This document shows, one piece after another, positions 1-8,116 of a stretch of 64,000 bases of DNA. The stretch is taken from assembly GCF_030433855.1 (NCBI RefSeq), contig NZ_JARUXC010000003.1, positions 62,001-126,000 of the forward strand. The letters are read 5' to 3'. The notes under the pieces were generated by a model. That model ran no database searches and was not told the DNA's origin. It was given only the letters and a program-made list of their open reading frames with translations. Origin of the DNA: Agreia sp. PsM10. Its GTDB lineage: Bacteria; Actinomycetota; Actinomycetes; Actinomycetales; Microbacteriaceae. The position numbers were made by a program, and so were the translations under genes. The first letter of the stretch is position 1. Each line of letters begins with the position of its first letter.

Positions 1-17
1 ACGGAAGGGGTCGTGCG

Positions 18-962
18 ATGACCGACTTCCGTCTCGACCTCGGAACCTGGGTCGCCGGTTTCATCTCCTTCGTCACCGATACCTTCGGCGGCGTCTTCGA
101 CGTCATCCGCGCCATCTTCCTGGCCGCCTACGACGTGGTCGACCTGCTGCTCGCGTCACCGCCCTTCTGGGTGGTGATCGTGATCGCCGCGGTTCTCGGC
201 TATCTCGCTCGAGGATGGAAGTTCGCGCTCGGCACGGCCGTGGGCCTCTTCGTCATCGTGAGCGTCGACCAGTGGGAGAACGCCATGGACACCCTGGCGC
301 TCGTGCTGGTCGCGAGCGTGCTGGCGGTGCTGGTGAGCATCCCTCTCGGGATCTGGGCGGCAACGTCGTCGGTCGCGTCGCGGATCATCCGCCCCGTGCT
401 GGACTTCATGCAGACGATGCCCGCCTTCGTGTATCTCATTCCGGCGCTCATCCTCTTCCGCGTCGGCGTCGTTCCCGGAATCGTGGCGACGGTCATCTTC
501 GCCCTGGCTCCCGGGGTCAGGTTGACCGAACTGGGCATCCGGGGGGTCGACACCGAGATCGTCGAGGCAGGACAGGCCTTCGGCGCGTCCCGCTGGCGGA
601 TCCTCCGGCAGATCCAGCTGCCGCTGGCGCGCCCCACGATCATGGCCGGTGTGAACCAGGTGATCATGCTGTCGCTCTCGATGGTCGTCATCGCCGGCAT
701 GGTCGGCGCCGGGGGACTCGGTGCGCAGGTGGTCGCCAGCCTGAACCGCATCGACGTGGCTCTCGGATTCGAGGCCGGCCTGTCGGTCGTGATCCTCGCG
801 ATCTACCTCGACCGTCTGACCGCCGCCCTCGGCACCGGCGAGACCGTGCTGGGCAGGATGCTCGGCGCCCGCATCCTGCGCCGCCGCTCGTCGGCCGCCC
901 CTGTGGCACCGGAGCGTCACGCGGTGCCGGAGCCGGAGCGCGCAGACCCCGCCCTCGTCTGA
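18..962 (+). CDS. Glycine betaine/proline ABC transporter, permease subunit
   Basis: Inner-membrane permease of a ProW/OpuAB-type compatible-solute importer, 314 residues. Several hydrophobic segments span most of the protein. The EAA loop that contacts the ATPase is visible around residues 185-205 (EAGQAFGASRWRIL, then QLPLARPTI), followed by the usual GAGGLG stretch. The ATG at 18 follows GGAAGGGGTCGTGCG, a weak but acceptable ribosome site. The next gene is the matching binding lipoprotein, so the two should work together. The ATPase subunit is not in the window and is presumably upstream. The hydrophilic C-terminal tail is unremarkable. The exact substrate (betaine, proline, choline or carnitine) cannot be read from the sequence. 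Confidence 0.9.
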   Translation: MTDFRLDLGTWVAGFISFVTDTFGGVFDVIRAIFLAAYDVVDLLLASPPFWVVIVIAAVLGYLARGWKFALGTAVGLFVIVSVDQWENAMDTLALVLVASVLAVLVSIPLGIWAATSSVASRIIRPVLDFMQTMPAFVYLIPALILFRVGVVPGIVATVIFALAPGVRLTELGIRGVDTEIVEAGQAFGASRWRILRQIQLPLARPTIMAGVNQVIMLSLSMVVIAGMVGAGGLGAQVVASLNRIDVALGFEAGLSVVILAIYLDRLTAALGTGETVLGRMLGARILRRRSSAAPVAPERHAVPEPERADPALV

Positions 963-1032
963 CCGGCGGCGGCTCGCAGATCTTTTCTCACCCGACGGGT
1001 GGCCCATCCGGTCGCCCAGAACAGGAACACCC

Positions 1033-1935
1033 ATGAAGAACAGCACTCGCATCATGTCTCTGCTCGCCCTCTCGACCGCGGGCGTGCTCGCGTTCGGCGG
1101 CTGCGCCGCCACGGAGGCCGAGGTCGTCGGAGACGGCAACACCGACCAGAAGAAGCTGAGCCTCGCCGTGTTCAACGGCTGGGACGAGGGCATCGCCGCG
1201 TCCGAACTCTGGAAGGCGATCCTCGACGAGAAGGGATACGACGTCGAACTCGAGTACGCCGACGTCGCACCCGTCTTCTCCGGCCTCTCGACCGGCGACT
1301 ACGACCTCACGCTCGACGTCTGGCTGCCCGACACCCACGCGTCGTACCTCGACGAGTACGGCGACGACATCGTCGACATCGGCGCCTGGAACGAGGAGTC
1401 GAAGCTCACCATCGCCGTGAACGAGGACGCCCCCATCGATTCGCTCGCCGAGCTCGCCGACAATGCCGACCTCTTCGACAACCGCATCGTCGGCATCGAA
1501 CCGGGCGCCGGCCTGACGAAGGCGACGACCGATCGGGTCATTCCGGGTTACGGCCTCGAAGACATGGAGTACGTCACGTCGTCGACCGCGGCCATGCTGA
1601 CCGAGCTCACGAGCGCCACCGACGCGGGCGAGAACATCGTCGTGACCCTCTGGGAGCCGCACTGGGCCTACACCGACCTGCCGATCAAGAACCTCGAAGA
1701 CCCCGAGGGAACGCTCGACTCCGTCGAGAGCCTGCACGCCTTCGCCAAGACCGACTTCGAGAAGGACTTCCCGCAGGCCGCCGAGTGGATCGGCGACTAC
1801 GAGATGGACCTCGAGCAGCTGTACTCGCTCGAGAAGGCCATGTTCGTCGACTACGACGGCCAGGACTTCGGCCCCGTCGTCGAGAAGTGGATCTCGGAGA
1901 ACCGCGACTACGTGGACTCGCTGACCGCCGAATAA
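1033..1935 (+). CDS. Glycine betaine/proline ABC transporter, substrate-binding lipoprotein
   Basis: Extracellular solute-binding lipoprotein of the ProX/OpuAC family, 300 residues. The N-terminus is a lipoprotein signal: charged start, hydrophobic core, then FGGC with the lipidated cysteine at residue 24. The mature part has the family features, including FNGWDEGIAASELW near the start, DLTLDVWLPDTH in the middle and TLWEPHWAY, which supplies aromatic residues typical of the quaternary-amine cage. An AGGAACACCC ribosome site precedes the ATG. It lies 70 bases after the permease gene in the same direction, so the two are probably one osmoprotectant operon, ended by the hairpin at 1953-1982. 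Confidence 0.92.
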   Translation: MKNSTRIMSLLALSTAGVLAFGGCAATEAEVVGDGNTDQKKLSLAVFNGWDEGIAASELWKAILDEKGYDVELEYADVAPVFSGLSTGDYDLTLDVWLPDTHASYLDEYGDDIVDIGAWNEESKLTIAVNEDAPIDSLAELADNADLFDNRIVGIEPGAGLTKATTDRVIPGYGLEDMEYVTSSTAAMLTELTSATDAGENIVVTLWEPHWAYTDLPIKNLEDPEGTLDSVESLHAFAKTDFEKDFPQAAEWIGDYEMDLEQLYSLEKAMFVDYDGQDFGPVVEKWISENRDYVDSLTAE

Positions 1936-1952
1936 GAGGGGCGCGAGATCTC

Positions 1953-1982
1953 GGGGCGGCGTCGGGGGAGTGACGCCGCCCC
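1953..1982 (+). terminator. Hairpin after the betaine transporter genes
   Basis: Perfect 11-bp inverted repeat GGGGCGGCGTC / GACGCCGCCCC with an 8-base loop, 17 bases after the binding-protein stop codon. There is no T tract, so it is a hairpin-type terminator candidate of the kind common in high-GC genomes. It separates the transporter from the repair gene. Confidence 0.6.
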
Positions 1983-1993
1983 TCACGCGCGGG

Positions 1994-1999
1994 TAGCCT
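1994..1999 (+). promoter_or_regulatory. Candidate -10 box of a leaderless promoter (LigD-type polymerase gene)
   Basis: TAGCCT lies exactly six bases before the ATG at 2006, and no ribosome site is visible. A TANNNT box six or seven bases from a start codon is the usual geometry of leaderless actinobacterial mRNAs. The same arrangement occurs at 5917 and 21065 in this window. No -35 box is evident. Confidence 0.45.
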
Positions 2000-2005
2000 G
2001 CCCCT

Positions 2006-3028
2006 ATGGCGAGCGAAGCGGCACACATCACGGTTCCCGGGCCCCACGGCGATCGGGAGGTTCGCATCTCTTCTCCGTCGCGAGTCCTGTGGCCCGAGGC
2101 GGGCATCACGAAGCTCGACCTCGCCCGGTATCTCGTGGCGGTGGGCGGGCCGTTCATCGAGGCCAACGGAGACCGTCCGGTGTCGCTGCAGAGATTCTCC
2201 GGGGGCATCGACGGCGAGCAGTTCTTCTCGAAGAACCCGCCGAAGGGGACTCCCGACTACGTGCGCAGCGAGATGGTCGTCTACCCGAGCGGCCGAACGC
2301 ATCCGCAGCTCGTGCTCGACGAACCGGCCGCCGCCGTCTGGGCCGCCCAGATGAACACCATCGTGTTCCACCCGTGGGCGTCGCGAGCGGAGCGCAGCGA
2401 CTACCCCGATCAGCTGCGCATCGACCTCGACCCGCAGCCCGGCACCGATTTCGACGACGCCAAGCCCGTGGCCGTCGAGCTGCGCGCGGTGCTCGGCGAG
2501 GCCGGGTTGGATGCCTTCATCAAGACCTCGGGAAACCGCGGGCTGCACGTCTTCGCACCCATACGGCCGGAGTGGGAGTTCCTCGAGGTCAGGCACGCGG
2601 TGATCGCCGCGGCCCGCGAACTCGAACGCCGGATGCCGGATGCCGTCACCACGCACTGGTGGAAGGAGGAGCGCGGCGAGCGCATCTTCGTCGACTACAA
2701 CCAGGCCAACCGCGACCGCACGATGGCCGGAGCGTACAGTCCGCGAGCGCTCGCCCACGCTCCCGTGTCGTGCCCGATCGAGTGGAGCGAGCTCGATCGC
2801 GCCGACCCGGCGGAGTTCACCATCCTCACCGTTCCCGAGCGCCTGTCGACCACGGGCGATCCCTGGGCCGCCATGGGCGAGAAGCCCGCCTCGATCGACG
2901 TGCTCCTCGAATGGTGGGCTCGAGATCTGGAGAACGGCCTCGGCGAGCTTCCCTTCCCCCCGGACTACCCGAAGATGCCGGGCGAGCCGCCGCGGGTGCA
3001 GCCGAGTCGGGCGAAGAAGCCGTCCTGA
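2006..3028 (+). CDS. LigD-type DNA polymerase/primase (stand-alone NHEJ polymerase domain)
   Basis: Homologue of the polymerase domain of bacterial DNA ligase D, an archaeo-eukaryotic primase-fold enzyme that fills gaps during non-homologous end joining. It is 340 residues, about the size of the isolated domain. Typical features are FFSKNPPKGTPDYV near residue 75, the metal-binding pair in RIDLDPQPG (D140 and D142), SGNRGLHVF and FVDYNQANRDRTMAGAYS. No ligase or phosphoesterase module is fused to it. A separate ATP-dependent ligase gene lies at 4778-5830 on the other strand, so the ligase D activities look split. No Ku gene is in the window. The start is taken as the ATG with a leaderless -10 box. 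Confidence 0.88.
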   Translation: MASEAAHITVPGPHGDREVRISSPSRVLWPEAGITKLDLARYLVAVGGPFIEANGDRPVSLQRFSGGIDGEQFFSKNPPKGTPDYVRSEMVVYPSGRTHPQLVLDEPAAAVWAAQMNTIVFHPWASRAERSDYPDQLRIDLDPQPGTDFDDAKPVAVELRAVLGEAGLDAFIKTSGNRGLHVFAPIRPEWEFLEVRHAVIAAARELERRMPDAVTTHWWKEERGERIFVDYNQANRDRTMAGAYSPRALAHAPVSCPIEWSELDRADPAEFTILTVPERLSTTGDPWAAMGEKPASIDVLLEWWARDLENGLGELPFPPDYPKMPGEPPRVQPSRAKKPS

Positions 3029-3170
3029 TTCGTCGGCGGCCGGCATCCGCCGTGTTTCACCGGTGTAAAGAATGAGTAACGGTCCGACACCCCCTATTGG
3101 GGGCACGTTGCTGTCTCCCTAGGCTGGCGCAACCGGCCCGCAGCCGCGGGCCACATCATCAGGGGGACCC

Positions 3171-4805
3171 TTGCAGAAGAAACAACGACGTTCACGTTCC
3201 GCCTTCGCCGCGATCGGCGCCACCGCTCTCGCGGGGGCCATGGTCTGGGGTGGCGCGACATCCGCATCGGCCGTGGACCAGGACGCATTCGCCGATACCG
3301 TCACCGTCGACGCGATCATGGCGCGGCTCGCCGACCTGCAGGCCATCGCGGATGCGCCGGGCAACGACGGCAACAGGGCCGCGGGAACACCCGGGTACGA
3401 GGCGAGCGGCCAGTACGTCGAGAGCGTGCTCGCGGAGGCGGGCTACACGACCTCGCGGCAATACTTCACGGTGACGGTGCAGACCATCGTGTCGCAGGCG
3501 GTCGCCATCGGCGGCGAGACGCTCACGCCCGAGCAGGCCATCCCCATGACCTACACGCCCGGAACCGAGCCGATCACCCTCGACGCGATTCTGCCGGCCG
3601 TCAGCACGGGCTGCAGCGGGGAGTGGGACGGCATCGACGCCGCGAACCGCATCGCCGTCGTGAGCCGCGGAGTCTGCTCGTTCACCGAGAAGTCGATCGC
3701 TGCGGCCGATGCGGGTGCGAGCGCCCTCATCGTCTACAACTCGGAGGCGGGTCCGCTCAACGGCACGCTCGGCGAAGTCACGCCGGGCACGGTGCCCACG
3801 TTCGGCATCGAGGCCGACCGGGGCGCCGCTCTCGTCACGGCCATCGGTGCGGGTGCCGTCTCGATCTCCGTTGCCCTCGACGAATCGACCGGGCCGGTGA
3901 CGACCTTCAACGTGATCGCCGAGACGCCGACCGGGCGTGCCGACAACGTCGTGATGCTCGGTTCGCACCTCGACAGCGTGCCGGAGGGACCGGGCATCAA
4001 CGACAACGGAAGCGGTTCCGCGACCCTGCTGGAGGTCGCGGTGCAACTCGCCGAGCAAGGCGAGCTGAACAACAAGGTGCGCTTCGCCTGGTGGGGTGCC
4101 GAGGAGCTCGGCCTCGTCGGGTCCACCCACTACGTGGAGGACCTGGTGGAGAACGACCCCGCAGCCCTCGACCGCATCGCCACCTACCTCAACTTCGACA
4201 TGGTCGGTTCTCCGAACTACATCATCGGAACATACGACGCCGACGAGTCGAGCGTCCCTGCCGACGTCGACATCCCCGCCGGGTCGATCGAGACGGAGGA
4301 CGTGTTCGAGAACTACTTCACGTCGATCGGCCAGCCGTTCGTGGGTACGTCGTTCGACGGACGCAGCGATTACCAGGCGTTCATCGACAACGACATTCCG
4401 GCCTCCGGACTGTTCACCGGGGCCGACGATGTGAAGACGGAGGAGGAGGCGGCCCTGTTCGGCGGCGTCGTCGGCGAGACCCACGACCAGAACTACCACC
4501 AGGCCGGCGACAACCTCGCGAACATCAACGAGGAGGCACTCGGCATCATGTCGAGGGCCATCGCGTTCGCCACGGCGTCGCTCGCGAACGACACCGTGCT
4601 GATCAACGGGGTGGCCGCGCCGACGCCGGTCGAGGCGGCTCCGGCGGCGCCGGCTCCCGCCGCACCGCAGCCCGCTCTCGCTGCCACGGGATCGGCCGAC
4701 GCGGTTCCGCTGCTCGCGGTCTCGTCGCTCACCCTGCTCGTCGGGGCCACGATGGTCGGGCTCCGCGCCCGTCGTCGCTACTCGAGCACGGCTCCGAAGT
4801 CGTAG
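3171..4805 (+). CDS. Secreted M28-family aminopeptidase with PA domain and LAxTG wall anchor
   Basis: Extracellular zinc aminopeptidase, 544 residues. Starts at TTG behind AGGGGGACCC. The signal peptide has a basic N-terminus, hydrophobic core and cleavage near SASA. A protease-associated domain occupies roughly residues 130-240, followed by the M28 catalytic domain. Its metal and catalytic residues are visible in GSHLDSVPEGPGIND, WWGAEELGLVGS, NFDMVGSPNY and THDQNYHQAGD. A Pro/Ala-rich linker leads to LAATG, a hydrophobic stretch and RARRRYSS, a sorting signal of the kind used by class E sortases. It therefore probably acts on peptides at the cell wall. The last 28 bases overlap the convergent ligase gene. 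Confidence 0.88.
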   Translation: MQKKQRRSRSAFAAIGATALAGAMVWGGATSASAVDQDAFADTVTVDAIMARLADLQAIADAPGNDGNRAAGTPGYEASGQYVESVLAEAGYTTSRQYFTVTVQTIVSQAVAIGGETLTPEQAIPMTYTPGTEPITLDAILPAVSTGCSGEWDGIDAANRIAVVSRGVCSFTEKSIAAADAGASALIVYNSEAGPLNGTLGEVTPGTVPTFGIEADRGAALVTAIGAGAVSISVALDESTGPVTTFNVIAETPTGRADNVVMLGSHLDSVPEGPGINDNGSGSATLLEVAVQLAEQGELNNKVRFAWWGAEELGLVGSTHYVEDLVENDPAALDRIATYLNFDMVGSPNYIIGTYDADESSVPADVDIPAGSIETEDVFENYFTSIGQPFVGTSFDGRSDYQAFIDNDIPASGLFTGADDVKTEEEAALFGGVVGETHDQNYHQAGDNLANINEEALGIMSRAIAFATASLANDTVLINGVAAPTPVEAAPAAPAPAAPQPALAATGSADAVPLLAVSSLTLLVGATMVGLRARRRYSSTAPKS

Positions 4806-5830
4806 GCGACGGGAATCTCGAGCTGGTCGAACGTGCACGAGCGGGCGTCGCGGTCGGGCCGCCAGCGGTCGAACTGCACCGTGTGCCGGAACCGCGATCC
4901 CTCCATCTGGTCGTAGCGCACCTCGGCGACGATGGTGGGCTCCAACCGCACGAATGACACGTCCTTGCCCGAGGAGAAGCGGCTTCGCTCGCCCTCGCCT
5001 GTGACGACCGCCCCGTCGGAGTCGCGCATCACGGCGGGCTCGAGCTCGGAGACGAGCTCGAGCCGTCGTGCTGCGGTGAACGTCGAGGCGCCGCCCACGC
5101 TTCGCAGCTCGCCCGAGTCGTCGTAGAGGCCGAGAAGCAGAGAACCGACGCCCTTGCCGCTCGCGTGCACCCGGTAACCGATGACGACCACGTCGGCGGA
5201 ACGATGGTGCTTCACCTTGAGCATCACGCGTTTGCCGGGGGAGTACGGGGCGGCCAACGGCTTGGCGACCACTCCGTCGAGCCCGGCGCCCTCGAACTCG
5301 ACGAGCCAGCGCCTGGCGGTGTCGGCATCCTGCGTCAGCCGGCTCAGGTGAAGGGGCGCGACGGCCGAGCCGAGCAGATCCACCAGCGCACTCCGCCGCT
5401 CGGAGAACGGCTGCTCCATCAGCGAGTCACCGTCTCTCTCCAGCAGATCGAAGGCGACGAAACTCACCGGTGTCTCGCGCGACAGGGTCTGGATGCGACT
5501 GGCGGCCGGGTGGATCCGTTGCGAGAGCGCGTCCCAGTCGAGGCGTTCACCGCCCGGGGCGCCGCGCCGCAGCACGATCTCCCCGTCGATGACGCACGGC
5601 ACCTCGAGCTGTGAGAGGAAGGCATCCACCAGCTCGGGAAAATATCGGGTGAGCGGCTTCGACCCGCGGCTCGTGATCTCGACCGACTCGCCGTCGTACG
5701 AGACGATTCCGCGGAAGCCGTCCCACTTGGGCTCGTAGCCGAGCCCGCCGGCGACGCTGTCCTGGTCGGGAAGCTCGGGAACGGACTTCGCCAGCATGGG
5801 CGCGGGGCCGGGTGCAGAAGAATATGACAT
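4778..5830 (-). CDS. ATP-dependent DNA ligase (LigC/LigD ligase-domain type)
   Basis: ATP-dependent DNA ligase with nucleotidyltransferase and OB domains, 350 residues from the chosen ATG at 5830. The adenylated lysine is in EPKWDGFR (K35). Other ligase motifs are visible: VIDGEIVLR, FVAFDLLERDG, GVVAKPL and MLKVKHHRSADVVVIGYR (motif V). The C-terminal OB fold ends with a SRFRHTVQFDRWRPDRD-like segment. The reading frame stays open 5' of this ATG but that part is Arg/Pro-rich and does not look like ligase; AGGAT seven bases upstream supports 5830. It may serve with the polymerase at 2006-3028. The 3' ends of this gene and the aminopeptidase gene overlap by 28 bases. Confidence 0.87.
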   Translation of the reverse strand: MSYSSAPGPAPMLAKSVPELPDQDSVAGGLGYEPKWDGFRGIVSYDGESVEITSRGSKPLTRYFPELVDAFLSQLEVPCVIDGEIVLRRGAPGGERLDWDALSQRIHPAASRIQTLSRETPVSFVAFDLLERDGDSLMEQPFSERRSALVDLLGSAVAPLHLSRLTQDADTARRWLVEFEGAGLDGVVAKPLAAPYSPGKRVMLKVKHHRSADVVVIGYRVHASGKGVGSLLLGLYDDSGELRSVGGASTFTAARRLELVSELEPAVMRDSDGAVVTGEGERSRFSSGKDVSFVRLEPTIVAEVRYDQMEGSRFRHTVQFDRWRPDRDARSCTFDQLEIPVAYDFGAVLE

Positions 5831-5916
5831 GAGCCGATCCTGCTCCGTCGGCGTCGCAACGCCAACCCCCTTGTCGGCGCCGACAGCAACCCCCTGAGCG
5901 GATCTCCGCGCCTGTC

Positions 5917-5922
5917 TAGCAT
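5917..5922 (+). promoter_or_regulatory. Candidate -10 box of a leaderless promoter
   Basis: TAGCAT followed by exactly six bases and the ATG at 5929, with no ribosome site. Same geometry as at 1994 and 21065. Confidence 0.4.
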
Positions 5923-5928
5923 GGGGCC

Positions 5929-6372
5929 ATGACGGAACATGATGGACCGGACGCGGCGCACCGGCGCCCGGAACGCTTGGACGATGCGACGGTCGAGGCG
6001 TTGGGAAAGCTCTCGGAGGCACTCGAGATCGTGGAGCAGGCCCGCGGTGAGCTGTACGCTTTTCACCGCCTGACAGGAATGGGCGACCTCGCGCTGGGTA
6101 AGGCCGTCGAGCTGCTCAGGGGCGCCGGGCACGACGAGATGGCCTCCCGCATCGAGGCCGAGCTGGTCGGGCGCAACGTCATCGAGGGCCGCTGGACATT
6201 CCAGATCGTCGAAGACTACGACGACGGGTACTACACGGCATTCCGCGACGCCGAGGCGTCAGCTCGGTCCGAACTCGCCGGAGGGCGCCGTCACCTCTTC
6301 GAGGCGGAGATGAAAGAGGATCGGCGCACCCGGGGCAGGCGCCACCACGAGGCGCTGCCGCCCGGCGACTGA
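5929..6372 (+). CDS. Conserved hypothetical protein, small acidic helical
   Basis: 147 residues, no signal peptide or membrane segment. The first half is helical and acidic (DDATVEALGKLSEALEIVEQ), the middle has GMGDLALGKAVELL and RIEAELVGRNVIEGRW, and the C-terminal part has VEDYDDGYYTAFRDAE followed by a basic tail. I recognise it only as the kind of small conserved protein often seen in actinobacteria and cannot assign a function. It is divergent from the ligase gene, with 98 bases between them, and probably has its own leaderless promoter. Coding is supported by strong GC bias at third positions and a composition free of low-complexity arginine runs until the very end. Confidence 0.65.
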   Translation: MTEHDGPDAAHRRPERLDDATVEALGKLSEALEIVEQARGELYAFHRLTGMGDLALGKAVELLRGAGHDEMASRIEAELVGRNVIEGRWTFQIVEDYDDGYYTAFRDAEASARSELAGGRRHLFEAEMKEDRRTRGRRHHEALPPGD

Positions 6373-6373
6373 G

Positions 6374-6550
6374 CTAGTTCTCGAGGTCTTCCTCGTCGGA
6401 CAGCGCGAAGTCCTCGATCTCGGCGCCCTCCGTGGTGACGGATGCGTCGGCCGTGCCCTCGTCGAGAGTTCCCGTGCCGTCGGGGTACCCGGCCGCGTCG
6501 GGGTACTCGTCGCCTTTGCCGGGGCGTGCTGCGGATTCGTCGTGTGACAT
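6374..6550 (-). CDS. Small acidic protein, 58 residues, unknown function
   Basis: Reads MSHDESAARPGKGDEYPDAA at the N-terminus and ends EDFALSDEEDLEN. About a third of the residues are Asp or Glu; there is no cysteine, membrane segment or signal. An excellent ribosome site (AAGGAGA, six bases before ATG on the minus strand) argues that this short frame is genuinely translated. It is convergent with the 5929-6372 gene, one base apart, and divergent from the transglycosylase gene. Probably an intrinsically disordered protein. No family recognised. Confidence 0.6.
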   Translation of the reverse strand: MSHDESAARPGKGDEYPDAAGYPDGTGTLDEGTADASVTTEGAEIEDFALSDEEDLEN

Positions 6551-6878
6551 CGATGTTCTCCTTCGTCTGCATGATCAGGATGACACGGCGGGCTCGTGTG
6601 CGACAGGCCGAGTTCACCCGGCTGTGCACGGAGTGCACAGGGGTTTAACCGTGAAATCTCAGGAGTACTGCGCATACTTGCCGCTTCGCCCGCGAGCAGA
6701 GAACATCGCCCGGGCGCACCCGACACCGATTCGTCACGCCACGAGACCTCGCCCCGCTTACCCGGTTGCGTCACACGGTCTCGTCCCCTCCGGACAGACA
6801 GAGCACCACGGGGAAAGCGAGCGCCCTGGCACGGCCGCGCCCGCATTCGGCATGCCGGTCGAAGATCCATTGGACGAC
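6551..6878. other. Gene-free divergent intergenic region
   Basis: About 330 bases between the start of the small acidic gene (minus) and the start of the transglycosylase gene (plus). It holds the inverted repeat at 6622-6640 and presumably promoters for both genes. I see no tRNA, no convincing small gene and no riboswitch that I can match. Confidence 0.5.
6622..6640. promoter_or_regulatory. Inverted repeat CTGTGCAC-GGA-GTGCACAG, possible operator
   Basis: Perfect 8-bp arms around a 3-base spacer, about 72 bases upstream of the small acidic gene and about 240 upstream of the transglycosylase start. Size and symmetry suit a dimeric repressor or activator site. The regulator is unknown. Confidence 0.4.
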
Positions 6879-7736
6879 ATGCACCACGCTTCAGACACCG
6901 CCTCCACCCCGACCGCGGCAACCCGATCCGCTGCCACCCGACGCGAGCTGGCGAACGTCCGCCGCAGAACCGCCCGCAAGAGATATCTCGCTGCAACTGC
7001 CATCGTGGCCGTCGCGGGAACGCTGGTCGGCACGGGGTTCGTCGTGCAGGCGAACTCGGCGGAGCAGGAGAGGGTGGCGGCGACGGCCCAGCTCTCGAGC
7101 GGAACAGGCCTGGAACGCGATCAGCTGGGCGTCTACGAGGTCATTGCGAAGGCCCAGGCGAACGAGAAGGCGAAGAGCACCATCGACGACGCGAACCAGG
7201 TGATCGCGGCCGTGCAGGACAAGGTCGACACGACCCCGCTCTCTACGACGGTGGCCTCGCTCGCCGCGTACCAGTCGCTCGACAGGGATACCGTTCTGTC
7301 GCTGGTGAAGCAGGCCTCCGATGCGAAGGCCAGCGTTCAGGCCGCGGCGAGCGAAGCGGATCAGGCTGCCGCCGATGCCGCGGCCGCCGCGGAGGCTGCA
7401 GCCGCCGAGGCGCTGGCGGCCGGCAACACCGTCGCCGGCGCGAAGGCCACGGCCCAGGCCCTCGGGGCCTCGAAGTACGGCTGGGGCGACGACCAGTTCT
7501 CGTGCCTGGTCTCCCTCTGGCAGAAGGAGTCGGGCTGGAACTACCAGGCCGAGAACGCATCCAGCGGTGCGGCCGGAATTCCGCAGGCGCTCCCGGGAAG
7601 CAAGATGGCCTCGGCCGGTTCCGACTGGGAGACGAATGCGACCACTCAGGTGATCTGGGGACTCGACTACATCAAGCGCGGCTACGGCACCCCCTGCGCC
7701 GCCTGGTCGCACTCCCAGTCCGTGAACTGGTACTGA
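6879..7736 (+). CDS. Membrane-anchored transglycosylase-like cell-wall protein
   Basis: 285 residues from the chosen ATG at 6879; an in-frame ATG at 6852 is an alternative and neither has a clear ribosome site. A basic stretch (RRRTARKRYLAAT) is followed by one hydrophobic segment (about residues 40-60) that acts as signal anchor or signal peptide. Next comes an Ala-rich, probably coiled-coil region rich in EA and AA pairs, then a C-terminal lysozyme-like domain with QKESGWNYQAEN (likely catalytic Glu), GIPQALPGSKMASAG and GTPCAAWSHSQ. This matches actinobacterial SLT/Rpf-like proteins that cleave peptidoglycan glycan strands. Confidence 0.78.
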   Translation: MHHASDTASTPTAATRSAATRRELANVRRRTARKRYLAATAIVAVAGTLVGTGFVVQANSAEQERVAATAQLSSGTGLERDQLGVYEVIAKAQANEKAKSTIDDANQVIAAVQDKVDTTPLSTTVASLAAYQSLDRDTVLSLVKQASDAKASVQAAASEADQAAADAAAAAEAAAAEALAAGNTVAGAKATAQALGASKYGWGDDQFSCLVSLWQKESGWNYQAENASSGAAGIPQALPGSKMASAGSDWETNATTQVIWGLDYIKRGYGTPCAAWSHSQSVNWY

Positions 7737-7810
7737 TTTCCGCGCATCGCAACCCGTAGGTTGCCTTAGACTTGCGGCACCACCCGCCGCCCACGTCGAA
7801 GGAGCCCCGA

Positions 7811-8116
7811 ATGGCGCACGATCTCGAACATCTCCGGCAGGTCTGCTCGGCACTCGGCGAGGCGACCCGGTGGCAGATCCTCGGGCGGGTCGCGGGCGCT
7901 GAGCTGTCAGCCTCCGCCCTGGCCGAGTCGGTTCCCGTCAGCAGGCAGGCCATCGCCAAGCACCTCGCGGCACTCGATGCCGCCGGCCTGGTCTCGTCGA
8001 AGCGGGTGGGGCGGGAGCTGCGCTACTCGGCCCGCCCCGATGTGCTGAGCGAGGCATCCCGGCATCTCGGTGAGATCGCCGAGGCCTGGTCGCAGCGAAC
8101 CCCGGATGCTCCATGA
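7811..8116 (+). CDS. ArsR-family winged-helix transcriptional regulator
   Basis: 101 residues starting at ATG 7811 behind AAGGAGCCCCGA. The whole protein is an ArsR-type winged helix: LRQVCSALGEATRWQILGRV, then the helix-turn-helix SASALAESVPVSRQAIAKHL, then the wing SSKRVGRELRYSA. No metal-binding cysteine pair (ELCVCD-like) is present, so it is probably not a classic metal sensor. It is closer to the SmtB-like regulators of non-metal ligands. Its stop codon overlaps the start of the cellulase gene by four bases (ATGA), so the two are translationally coupled, which hints at a link to that gene. Confidence 0.85.
   Translation: MAHDLEHLRQVCSALGEATRWQILGRVAGAELSASALAESVPVSRQAIAKHLAALDAAGLVSSKRVGRELRYSARPDVLSEASRHLGEIAEAWSQRTPDAP

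Noticed and set aside
6640-6878. Possible cyclic di-AMP (ydaO-type) riboswitch before the transglycosylase
   Set aside because: These riboswitches do precede wall hydrolase genes in actinobacteria, but I could not find the conserved core sequences here.
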